Source of the DNA: Bryobacterales bacterium
GTDB lineage: Bacteria > Acidobacteriota > Terriglobia > Bryobacterales > Bryobacteraceae
DNA length: 9,053 bases
NCBI GenBank assembly: GCA_003132865.1
Contig: PKYZ01000191.1
Location: forward strand, 6,440-15,492
Direction of reading: 5' to 3'
Of this stretch, positions 1 through 5,685 are shown piece by piece (position 1 is the stretch's first letter; each line of letters opens with the position of its first letter). The translations under genes and the position numbers were made by a program. The notes beneath the pieces were generated by a model, which made no database searches, was not told the DNA's origin, and saw only the letters and a list, made by a program, of their open reading frames with translations.

Positions 1-746
1 TCAGCATGCCCACCACGCTCGATTGGTACATGAAGCACATCTTCCCATTCCAGCGAACCATCCTCAAAGCCGTGCGCCCGCTCGCCAACCGGGTTTCGCC
101 GGTCGAGCTGCCGACCGACAGTTACTTCGCCAACATCCAGGACCTCTTCGGCAAGCTGGACGGCATTGACGATCTGCTGGAAAATCCGCGCATCACCAGC
201 GTGCGCCTGGTCACCAATCCGGAGAAGATGGTGCTGCGCGAAACGCAGCGCGCCTTCGTGTACTTTTCGCTGCACGGCCTCACGGTGGATAGCATCATCG
301 TGAATCGCGTGCTGCCCGAGACCATCACCGACTCCTTCTTCGCCGAATGGCGCGAGTCGCAGCAGCGCGTCCTGGCGGAGATCGACTCCTACTTCTCTCC
401 AGTGCCGGTCAGGCACGTGCCGCTGTTCACGCACGAGGTGCTGGGCGCCGAGCGCCTCCAGGAATTGGCGCGGGCGCTCTATGCCGAAAACGAAGATCCC
501 GCCGCCGTCACGCGCACCGAAGCGCCCTACAGCTTCACCAAGCGCGACGGGCATTACGAGGTGCGGTTGCAATTGCCCTTCGCCATGAAGGGAGAAGTGG
601 GGCTGTTCAAGAAGGGCGACGAGTTGGTCGTCCAGATTGGCACCCTGCGCCGGCACATCGGCCTGCCCACCTCTATGGCGGCCCTAACGCCAGCGCACGC
701 AAAGTTGGAGAATAAAGTATTGACCGTGGAAATGAGGGAGAATTGA
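1..746 (+). CDS. ArsA-family ATPase, C-terminal part (5' end outside window)
   Basis: The open frame runs from the left window edge to TGA at 744-746, so only the last 247 or so residues are visible. The P-loop expected near the N-terminus lies outside. The visible part has the ArsA/GET3 pattern 'VTNPEKMVLRETQRAF', about 70 residues after the first visible Met, followed by 'TVDSIIVNRVLPE'. In this family that segment belongs to the deviant-Walker ATPase core. The last 70 or so residues ('YSFTKRDGHYEVRLQLPF' to 'LTVEM') look like the Hsp20/alpha-crystallin-like tail found in many bacterial ArsA homologues. Such proteins are cytosolic ATPases. Classic members drive arsenite efflux with ArsB or insert tail-anchored proteins, but most Hsp20-tailed bacterial forms have no proven substrate. 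No ars gene is visible nearby, so an arsenic role is not supported here. The internal ATG at 6 is probably not the real start. Confidence 0.85.
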   Translation, partial: SMPTTLDWYMKHIFPFQRTILKAVRPLANRVSPVELPTDSYFANIQDLFGKLDGIDDLLENPRITSVRLVTNPEKMVLRETQRAFVYFSLHGLTVDSIIVNRVLPETITDSFFAEWRESQQRVLAEIDSYFSPVPVRHVPLFTHEVLGAERLQELARALYAENEDPAAVTRTEAPYSFTKRDGHYEVRLQLPFAMKGEVGLFKKGDELVVQIGTLRRHIGLPTSMAALTPAHAKLENKVLTVEMREN

Positions 747-748
747 TT

Positions 749-961
749 ATGCCAGACGAAAAACCAAACGTTGACGCTCCGGGCTGCTTCTACTGTCTGA
801 ATGTGAAGCCGTTCTTCCGGAAGGCCTGGTCCGACGCCACCAAGGACCATTTCCGCAACGCGCGCGTGGAGCTTCTGAAAGGCGTGCGCAGCGTGATCGA
901 CGACCGCATCGGCAACCTGTCGCGGCATGAGGCCAAGGGCACGCACGTCACAGTGGAGTGA
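749..961 (+). CDS. Small conserved protein with CxxC, unknown function
   Basis: A 70-residue protein follows the ArsA-type gene with only 2 nt between stop and ATG, so the two are very probably co-transcribed. ATG 749 is preferred over the in-frame TTG at 743 because a GGGAG ribosome site at 736-740 sits 8 nt before 749 and would be too close to 743. The protein is soluble and charged. It begins with a Pro/Asp/Lys-rich stretch, has one 'CFYC' pair near residues 14-17, and then a predicted helical region rich in Arg and Lys ('ARVELLKGVRSVIDDRI') before ending in 'GTHVTVE'. I do not recognise a named family. A single CxxC pair could be redox-active or half of a shared metal site in a dimer, but that is speculation. 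The context suggests a partner of the ArsA-like ATPase. Confidence 0.75.
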   Translation: MPDEKPNVDAPGCFYCLNVKPFFRKAWSDATKDHFRNARVELLKGVRSVIDDRIGNLSRHEAKGTHVTVE

Positions 962-984
962 TTGTACTCCTGTCCATCAGCACT

Positions 985-1078
985 TGTGGGGCAGCCAATC
1001 TTGGCTGCAGGCCACCTTTTAGGTAGCCTCTGTGGTGGGGCAGACTTTATTAGTCTGCGCGGGTCCTCCAGGACCCGC
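985..1078. repeat. Cluster of four palindromes in two tandem units
   Basis: Four hairpins follow one another between two genes. H1 at 991-1008, GCAGCCAATCTTGGCTGC, has an 8-bp perfect stem. H2 at 1010-1028 pairs GGC-ACCT with AGGT-GCC around one C/A mismatch. H3 at 1040-1058, GCAGACTTTATTAGTCTGC, has a 7-bp stem. H4 at 1059-1078, GCGGGTCCTCCAGGACCCGC, has a 9-bp perfect stem. H1 and H3 are each preceded by TGGGGCAG (987-994 and 1036-1043, 49 nt apart) and end in CTGC. H2 and H4 each follow as a second hairpin with CCT/AGG near the loop. The layout is therefore two diverged tandem units in which stem sequences changed but pairing was kept. There is no T-run after any stem, so a plain intrinsic terminator is unlikely. 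It resembles REP-type extragenic palindromes. No second cluster was seen in the window. Confidence 0.8.
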
Positions 1079-1099
1079 TGCTGTGCCCTATCTTGACAA

Positions 1100-1717
1100 A
1101 TGCAGACCTTTGCCCAGTTTCTGCACAACGCCGCGCATCGGGGAGAAGCCGTTAATCTCGTGTTTGAACAACGCCTGTTCGATCTGGCCGGTATTCTGCA
1201 CAAGATCACCGCTCCGTTGATGGCCGAGGGCGTGCCGCATGAGCTGATCGGCGGATTGGCGGTTCTGGTGCACGTGGAAGAAGCCGATCCCGAGCATTCC
1301 ACCCTGACCCGCGATGTGGACTTGATGATTCGCCGCTCCGACCTGGAGAGAGTCACGGAGATCGGCGCCCGCCACGGATTCCGCTTCCGTCACGCCGCCG
1401 GACTGGACATGCTGCTCTACGGCGAGACCACCAGCGCCAGGAACGCCGTTCATCTGCTCTTCAGCGGAGAGAAGGTGCGCCCCAATCAGGCGATGCCGAA
1501 CCCCCCCATTCGGCCGGAGAAGAAGAGCATCCTGGGCGCGGAGGTGTGCATCATCCCGGTTGCCGATTTGGTGCGCATGAAACTGAGTGCGCACCGCGAC
1601 AAGGACCGCGTCCATATCCGAAGCATGGACGCCGCCGGCTTAATCACCGCTGAGATAGAAAGCGCGCTGCCCGTGGAATTGCAGGCTCGGCTGCGCCATA
1701 TTAGGGAGACGGAATAA
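1100..1717 (+). CDS. Nucleotidyltransferase-fold protein (AbiEii/MNT-like)
   Basis: A 205-residue soluble protein with the hallmarks of the minimal nucleotidyltransferase superfamily. 'LIGGLAVLVH' (Gly51-Gly52) and 'TRDVDLMI' (Asp72 and Asp74) form the GG...DxD metal and nucleotide site. A later 'PVADLVRMKLSAHRDKDRVHI' (about 153-173) matches the helix of AbiEii-type and related NTases that carries a conserved Lys and Asp. Family members transfer a nucleotide to protein, RNA or small molecules, and several are toxin or antitoxin components. No HEPN or AbiEi-like antitoxin partner is adjacent, so it appears to be an orphan and its substrate is unknown. An in-frame TGA lies just upstream at 1094-1096, making ATG 1100 the first ATG. 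No clear Shine-Dalgarno precedes it, so a later start such as GTG near 1160 is possible. The stop lies 4 nt before the next gene, implying co-transcription with the ROK kinase. Confidence 0.75.
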   Translation: MQTFAQFLHNAAHRGEAVNLVFEQRLFDLAGILHKITAPLMAEGVPHELIGGLAVLVHVEEADPEHSTLTRDVDLMIRRSDLERVTEIGARHGFRFRHAAGLDMLLYGETTSARNAVHLLFSGEKVRPNQAMPNPPIRPEKKSILGAEVCIIPVADLVRMKLSAHRDKDRVHIRSMDAAGLITAEIESALPVELQARLRHIRETE

Positions 1718-1721
1718 CAAA

Positions 1722-2411
1722 GTGACGAACCAACCTCTGAAAATCCTGGTCCTCGACGTCGGTGGCACCCACATCAAAATCCTGGCCACCGGCCACAAAA
1801 CGTTCATCGAGATTCCCTCCGGGCCGAAGATGACGCCCAGGAAAATGGTGGCCGACGTGCGCAAGGCAATCCCCGGCTGGGAGTATTCGGTGGCCTCGAT
1901 CGGTTATCCGGGGCCGGTACTGCATGGGAAGCTGGTCGGCGACCCGCACAACATGGGACCCGGCTGGGTCGGTTTCGATTTCCCCAAGGCGCTCGGCTGC
2001 CCCGTCAAGATGACTAACGACGCAGCCATGCAAGCTCTCGGCCACTACGAGGGAGGGCGCATGCTGTTCCTCGGGCTGGGCACCGGTCTTGGCTCGGCGA
2101 TGATCGTAGATGGCGTCCTGGAGCCGATGGAGTTGGCGCACCTGCCCTATAAGCGTGGCCGCACCTATGAGGATTACATCGGTCTGCGCGGCCTGAAGCG
2201 CCTCGGCAAGAAGAAGTGGCGGGAGCACGTGTTCGATGTCGTGAAGCGCCTGAAGGCTGCGCTGGAGGCCGACTATGTCATCCTGGGCGGCGGCAACGCC
2301 AAGGTGCTGAAGAAGCTTCCGCCCGGCGCGCGCCTCGGCAACAATGCCTACGCCTTCCGCGGCGGCTATCGCCTGTGGCAGGAACCCAGCGAACGCCACA
2401 AACGGATATGA
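1722..2411 (+). CDS. ROK-family sugar kinase, polyphosphate-glucokinase-like
   Basis: A 229-residue cytosolic kinase of the ROK/actin-fold superfamily. Visible motifs are phosphate-1 'DVGGTHIK' (12-19), the catalytic pair in 'TNDAA' with Asp100, phosphate-2 'GLGTGLGSAM' (118-127), a sugar-binding 'ELAHLPYKRGRTYEDY' (Glu137, His140) and an adenosine-site 'VILGGGNAK' (186-194). The Cys-rich zinc motif of typical ROK repressors and kinases is absent, and the length is close to the short polyphosphate glucokinases rather than the roughly 300-residue ROK norm. The usual ELGH is ELAH here. Glucose phosphorylation using polyphosphate or ATP is therefore the best guess, but the phosphoryl donor cannot be read from sequence. 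The start is GTG 1722, with a weak GGAA site 7 nt upstream. The stop overlaps an ATG (2408) of the next reading frame, so the genes form a tight operon. Confidence 0.85.
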   Translation: MTNQPLKILVLDVGGTHIKILATGHKTFIEIPSGPKMTPRKMVADVRKAIPGWEYSVASIGYPGPVLHGKLVGDPHNMGPGWVGFDFPKALGCPVKMTNDAAMQALGHYEGGRMLFLGLGTGLGSAMIVDGVLEPMELAHLPYKRGRTYEDYIGLRGLKRLGKKKWREHVFDVVKRLKAALEADYVILGGGNAKVLKKLPPGARLGNNAYAFRGGYRLWQEPSERHKRI

Positions 2412-2431
2412 TACGCAAGAGGGCTACTGTC

Positions 2432-2797
2432 ATGTTTCGTGCGATTTCGATATCTGTTCTGTTGATCCTGGCACTTGTTTCAAGCGTCCTGGCCGCCGAC
2501 GTCACCGGCAAGTGGAAAAGGCCGATGGAAGGAACTGGCGCCGACGTCGTGCTGGATCTGAAGGCCGACGGCGCGACCGTCACCGGCACCATGTCGGATT
2601 CCGAGGGCAAGCCCCGGCCCATCACCAAAGGCTCCATCGACGGCGACAAAATCTCGCTCACGGTGGCGTCCGAATACCAGGGCAATCCGATCACCCTGCT
2701 GGTGACCGGAACGGTGTCCGGCGACACCATGAATCTGAAGATCCAGACTGAGGATGGCGCCTGGGGGACCGACGCCGTCGTCAAGCGTTCGTCTTAG
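2432..2797 (+). CDS. Small exported protein, unknown function
   Basis: A 121-residue protein with a clear N-terminal signal peptide: short basic start, hydrophobic core 'SISVLLILALVSSVLA', likely cleavage around Ala21/Ala22 before 'DVTGKW'. The mature part of about 100 residues is built of alternating beta-strand segments separated by 'DG', 'DGD' and 'SGDT' turns ('LKADGATVTGTM', 'GSIDGDKISLTV', 'GTVSGDTMNLKI'). This suggests a small beta-barrel or sandwich, a pattern seen in many exported acidobacterial proteins of unknown role. No lipobox Cys is present, so periplasmic or secreted placement is expected. ATG 2432 was chosen because AGAGGG at 2418-2423 lies 8 nt upstream. An earlier in-frame ATG at 2408 overlaps the ROK stop (ATGA) and would add eight residues. 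It probably belongs to the operon of the two upstream genes. Confidence 0.75.
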   Translation: MFRAISISVLLILALVSSVLAADVTGKWKRPMEGTGADVVLDLKADGATVTGTMSDSEGKPRPITKGSIDGDKISLTVASEYQGNPITLLVTGTVSGDTMNLKIQTEDGAWGTDAVVKRSS

Positions 2798-2837
2798 ATC
2801 ATGCATGCGTTGGTACACGAGGGGAGGACCCGTGGAA

Positions 2838-4227
2838 ATGACATTGAAGTCAATCGCCGGGATCGGCCTGCTACTGGCCGCCTTAAGCGGAACCGCACAA
2901 TCCCAAGCCACCAGGGCTCATGACCCAGGGTCGCGCCCCGGTGCCAGCGCCGGCGGCCCTATCGATAAACCTTACACCCGGCGAACTCAAGCTATTCAAG
3001 GCCGGCCATGCCACATTCGTGAAAGTGGACACCGTCTCCGGAGATGGCTTGGGGCCGCGCATGAACCTCGACAGTTGTGCGGGATGTCACGCGCAACCCA
3101 CGGTAGGGGGATCGGGCGCGAAGCCCAATCCGCAGTTCCAAATCATCAAGCGGCTGGGCCTGAGTAACACGCTGCCCTTCTTTATCACAGAGAACGGACC
3201 GACCCGGGAAGCGAGATTCCAGAAAACCAGTAAGGGCACACCGGATGGTGGTGTGCACGATCTATTCACCATTGTGGGCGCGGCAGGCGCTGTCGGTTGC
3301 CAACTGACGCAACCGGACTTTGAGGCAAACAAGAAAAATGTAATCTTTAGGATCCCGACCCCGGTGTTCGGCGCCGGACTGATCGAGCAGATTCGCGATA
3401 CCGATATTCTGGCGAACCTCGCGAAGGAAGCGCCTGCGAAGCTGCGTATGCAAATACGAGGCAAATTGAACATAGTCGTTTCCGGCAACACACAGACCCA
3501 GCAGAGTCGAGTCCAAGGCGAACCCAACAACAACGGTAACGACGGAAGCATCGCCCGATTTGGCTGGAAAGCTCAGAACAAATCCCTGCTCATCTTTGCC
3601 GGCGAAGCCTACAACGTGGAGATGGGCATTTCCAACGAGCTGTTCCAAACGGAGCGGGAAGAGGCATGTCCAAACGCCGCCGTTAAAATGCCCAACGATG
3701 GCACCAATACGAATCCCAATCAGATCGGTACACCGAACCCTCCGTTCGACGTGCTCAGCGACATCGAACACTTCGCCGCCTTCATGCGCTTTTTGGCCCC
3801 GCCGCAGCCTTCCGATACAGTGCCGGGCGGCTCCGCATCCATCTTGAAAGGTAAAGCGCTTTTTACTCAGGTCGCCTGCCATCTTTGCCACACTCCGGCA
3901 CTTACAACCGATCCGAACTCCCGCGTTGCCGCCCTGTCCGGAAAGACGGCAAACCTCTATTCGGATTTGGCGCTTCACCAAATGGGCAAGAACCTTGAGG
4001 ATGGGATATCTCAGGGCCAGGCGGTAGGAGACGAGTTCCGCACCGCGCCCCTGTGGGGCCTTGGACAATGTCTTTTCTTCCTGCACGATGGACGCACCAG
4101 CGACTTGCTTGTGGCTATCCAGGAGCATCGCGGCGTCGAGTCGGAAGCCAATGGAGTGATCAGGCAGTTTGATCGTCTCAGCGAGAGTGACAAACAGGAC
4201 CTTCTCAACTTCCTGCGCTCCCTCTGA
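2838..4227 (+). pseudogene. Di-heme c-type DUF1111/DHOR-family protein, frameshifted after signal peptide
   Basis: The gene encodes a secreted di-heme oxidoreductase of the DUF1111 (DHOR, putative peroxidase) family, but in two frames. ATG 2838, with GGGGAGGA at 2821-2828, starts a signal peptide 'MTLKSIAGIGLLLAALSG' and the linker up to 'GGPID' (GAT 2964-2966). The protein then continues in another frame at AAC 2968 as 'NLTPGELKLFKAG'. Deleting one A of the AAA at 2967-2969 restores a single 462-residue protein. In the restored numbering, heme motif CAGCH is at about 80-84 and CHLCH at about 347-351. The C-terminus carries the family patterns 'LYSDLALHQMG', 'FRTAPLWGLG', 'FLHDGRTSDLLVAI' and 'LLNFLRSL'. 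A start at ATG 2920 would give a 435-residue product with no signal peptide, which could not receive heme in the periplasm. The rest of the gene looks undamaged, so a sequencing error or a very recent mutation is more likely than an old pseudogene. Confidence 0.8.
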
Positions 4228-4388
4228 CTTCCGTTCATATTTCTTGCAGACTGTCGGCAGTTTCCGATAACTGCTTACCGTGCCAGTATTCGCCAGAGAG
4301 TTCGCCGATAACCCGTAGTGCGAATAAGATCTTATGCGGACCTGGCCATCGTTCGGCCAGCCGTTCTGCCTTCCTCGATTCACGACTT
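4228..4388. other. Convergent intergenic gap with small dyads
   Basis: The 161-bp space between the di-heme gene and the minus-strand PilZ gene shows no supportable CDS. It holds GCAGTT-TCCGAT-AACTGC (4257-4274, 6-bp stem), the palindrome ATAAGATCTTAT (4324-4335, flanked by CG...CG across one mismatch) and CTGGCC-ATCGTTC-GGCCAG (4342-4360, 6-bp stem). None is followed by a T-run on the relevant strand. Termination here, if intrinsic, is not of the standard type. Confidence 0.5.
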
Positions 4389-4730
4389 CTAATTGCCGCC
4401 CCGCCCGCGTGCCACCACCTGCGCGGGATCGAGCAGGTGTTCCGGCTTGTAGATCTCGCGCGACCATTTCCGCCCGGCATCGAATCGGACCCCCACGAAA
4501 TACCCAATCTCATTGTGAGTGCAGTGCGTCACCTGCCCGCGGAACTTGTGCCGGCCGAGCATCAGGCACAGCCGCGCGCCGGCCGGGACCGCTTCCTCGA
4601 ACTGCACGCACGCCCCCGACGGCGAGATATCTTCCAGATTCGCCGTCAGCTCCACGGGTTCACCGCCCTCCAGCCGCACCCTGATCAGGTCCGAACACCA
4701 CAGCCGGGGTTCCGCGCGCCGTTCCCTCAT
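4389..4730 (-). CDS. PilZ-domain protein, c-di-GMP binding
   Basis: A 113-residue single-domain PilZ protein. The start 'MRERRAEPR' contains the RxxxR motif (Arg5, Arg9) and 'DISPSG' (34-39) matches [D/N]xSxxG. Together these bind the c-di-GMP dimer in known PilZ proteins. The remaining strands ('GARLCLMLGRHKFRGQVTH', 'YFVGVRFD') complete the usual beta-barrel. The ATG at 4730 overlaps the yjbQ TGA by 4 nt (ATGA), which points to translational coupling. A longer reading from 4805 lies inside yjbQ and adds only unstructured out-of-frame sequence, so it was not used. No output domain is attached, so the protein probably acts as a c-di-GMP adaptor on an unidentified partner. Its placement behind rpiB and yjbQ gives no obvious clue to the controlled process. 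Confidence 0.88.
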   Translation of the reverse strand: MRERRAEPRLWCSDLIRVRLEGGEPVELTANLEDISPSGACVQFEEAVPAGARLCLMLGRHKFRGQVTHCTHNEIGYFVGVRFDAGRKWSREIYKPEHLLDPAQVVARGRGGN

Positions 4731-5146
4731 TCCCCTACCACCGTCACCAGCACCTGCCGGTCCCGCGCGCGGTTGTCGAAATCGCACAGCACGATCTGCT
4801 GCCAAGTGCCGGTTCCGATGCGTCCCTCGGTAACCGGAAAGCTGCGGGCAGTGCCCACCAACGCGCTACGCAAGTGCGCGTATCCGTTGCCGTCGCCCCA
4901 GCGCGCGTTATGGGCGTAGTCGCCATCGGCGGGAGCGATCTGGTCGAGCGCACGCCGAAGGTCCGCCACGCATCCCGGCTCAAACTCCAGCGTGGTGATG
5001 CCCAGCGTGGAACCCACGCCGGCGACGTTCACGATGCCTTGCTGGACGCCGCTTTCGGCCACGATGCGCGCCACCTGCGGCGTGATATCCAGCACGTCCG
5101 AATGGCCCCGCGTCGCCACGCGAAAGCTCTTCTGCAGAACACCCAT
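4727..5146 (-). CDS. yjbQ: YjbQ/UPF0047-family protein
   Basis: A 139-residue cytosolic protein of the YjbQ (UPF0047) family, full length for the group. Recognisable segments are 'GSTLGITTLEFEPG' (45-58), 'AHNARWGDGNGYAHLRSAL' (78-96) with the conserved HN and GDGNGxxH residues, 'GTGTWQQIVLCDFDN' (111-125), and a final strand 'RQVLVTVVG'. The family is annotated as having secondary thiamine-phosphate synthase activity, based on suppression of thiE defects in E. coli. The true physiological role is unsettled. The usual 'GHAH' is 'GYAH' here. It begins 12 nt after the rpiB stop, with no strong ribosome site, and its end overlaps the PilZ start, so it is the middle gene of a three-gene operon. 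No thiamine gene is nearby. Confidence 0.88.
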   Translation of the reverse strand: MGVLQKSFRVATRGHSDVLDITPQVARIVAESGVQQGIVNVAGVGSTLGITTLEFEPGCVADLRRALDQIAPADGDYAHNARWGDGNGYAHLRSALVGTARSFPVTEGRIGTGTWQQIVLCDFDNRARDRQVLVTVVGE

Positions 5147-5158
5147 GCGGAAACCAGC

Positions 5159-5611
5159 CTACCGCCCGAACTCCTCTTCGAATCGGGCGATCTTCCCCAA
5201 CCTGCGCTTGTGCCGCTCCAACCCCGAGAAGCTCGCCCCGATGTACCGCCGCACCAGTTCCACGGCCAAGTCCGGACCGACCACGCGCGCGCCCAGGCAC
5301 ATCACGTTCACGTCGTCGTCCTCCACGGACTGATGCGCCGAAAACGGATCGTGACAGGTGGCGGCGCGCACGCCCTTGAACTTGTTGGCGGCCACGCAAG
5401 CTCCCGCGCCGCTGCCGCACAGCAGGATGGCCCGGTCGGCGCGCCCTTCGATCACAGCCTCGGCCACGGCTCGCGAATAGTCCGGATAATCCACCGGGTC
5501 CGTCGAATCCGTGCCCAGATCCACGGTTTCGTGCCCCAACTTGCCCAATTCTTCGATAATCCGCGCCTTCAGCGGGTAACCGGCGTGATCGCTTGCCACT
5601 GCCACCTTCAT
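5159..5611 (-). CDS. rpiB: Ribose-5-phosphate isomerase B (RpiB/LacAB family)
   Basis: A 150-residue enzyme interconverting ribose 5-phosphate and ribulose 5-phosphate in the non-oxidative pentose phosphate pathway, or acting on a related sugar phosphate. Family motifs are 'ASDHAGYPLK' (6-15, with Asp8 and His9), 'DYPDYS' (41-46), the phosphate-binding 'CGSGAGACVAANK' (65-77) with Cys65 at the position of the catalytic Cys of E. coli RpiB, and 'CHDPFSAHQSVEDDDVNVM' followed by 'CLGARVVG' (86-112). The 'HDPFSAHQSVEDDD' stretch differs from the common 'ARxHNDANVL' form and marks a subfamily variant, which may act on another pentose or hexose phosphate. ATG 5611 follows GGGAG with a short 3-nt spacing. 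It leads the rpiB-yjbQ-PilZ operon and diverges from the propeller gene. Confidence 0.92.
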   Translation of the reverse strand: MKVAVASDHAGYPLKARIIEELGKLGHETVDLGTDSTDPVDYPDYSRAVAEAVIEGRADRAILLCGSGAGACVAANKFKGVRAATCHDPFSAHQSVEDDDVNVMCLGARVVGPDLAVELVRRYIGASFSGLERHKRRLGKIARFEEEFGR

Positions 5612-5685
5612 GGACTCCCATGATAGCGCTATACTGCCAGAGGGTGCCGTGAGATTTTGGGACCGAGACGGCGTCTATTTAACAT
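5612..5685. promoter_or_regulatory. Divergent promoter spacer with ATAGCGCTAT palindrome
   Basis: This 74-bp spacer separates rpiB (minus) from the propeller gene (plus). It contains the perfect 10-nt palindrome ATAGCGCTAT at 5623-5632. On the plus strand TATACT (5630-5635) is a good -10-like box but lacks a clear -35. On the minus strand TATAGC and TATCAT overlap the same palindrome, so both directions could share this core. The propeller start has no clear Shine-Dalgarno. The promoter assignment is by pattern only. Confidence 0.35.

Noticed and set aside
985..1078. Hairpin cluster as a CRISPR array.
   Set aside because: There are only two diverged units, the repeats are palindromic with no unique spacers of regular length, and no cas gene is near.
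1093..1098. TTGACA as a -35 promoter box.
   Set aside because: It abuts the ATG at 1100, so any transcript it drove would start inside the gene. No fitting -10 was noted; chance match.
2408..2431. ATG 2408 (ATGA overlap with the ROK stop) as start of the exported protein.
   Set aside because: Possible, but ATG 2432 has a better-spaced AGAGGG ribosome site and gives a standard signal peptide. Kept as an alternative only.
2920..2967. ATG 2920 as the true start of the di-heme protein.
   Set aside because: It would remove the signal peptide, which is present upstream in another frame with a strong ribosome site. Exported c-type cytochromes need it.
4342..4360. CTGGCC/GGCCAG hairpin as a terminator for the PilZ operon.
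   Set aside because: The stem is only 6 bp and no T-run follows on the minus strand.
3262..4467. A 401-codon open frame on the minus strand opposite the di-heme gene.
   Set aside because: The plus strand here encodes a recognisable family with two CxxCH motifs. The antisense translation shows no domain, and its start lies inside the PilZ gene region. It is a long shadow frame.
4874..5623. A 249-codon plus-strand frame opposite yjbQ and rpiB.
   Set aside because: Both minus-strand genes have clear family motifs throughout. The antisense product is His/Arg/Ala-rich low-complexity sequence typical of GC-rich shadows.
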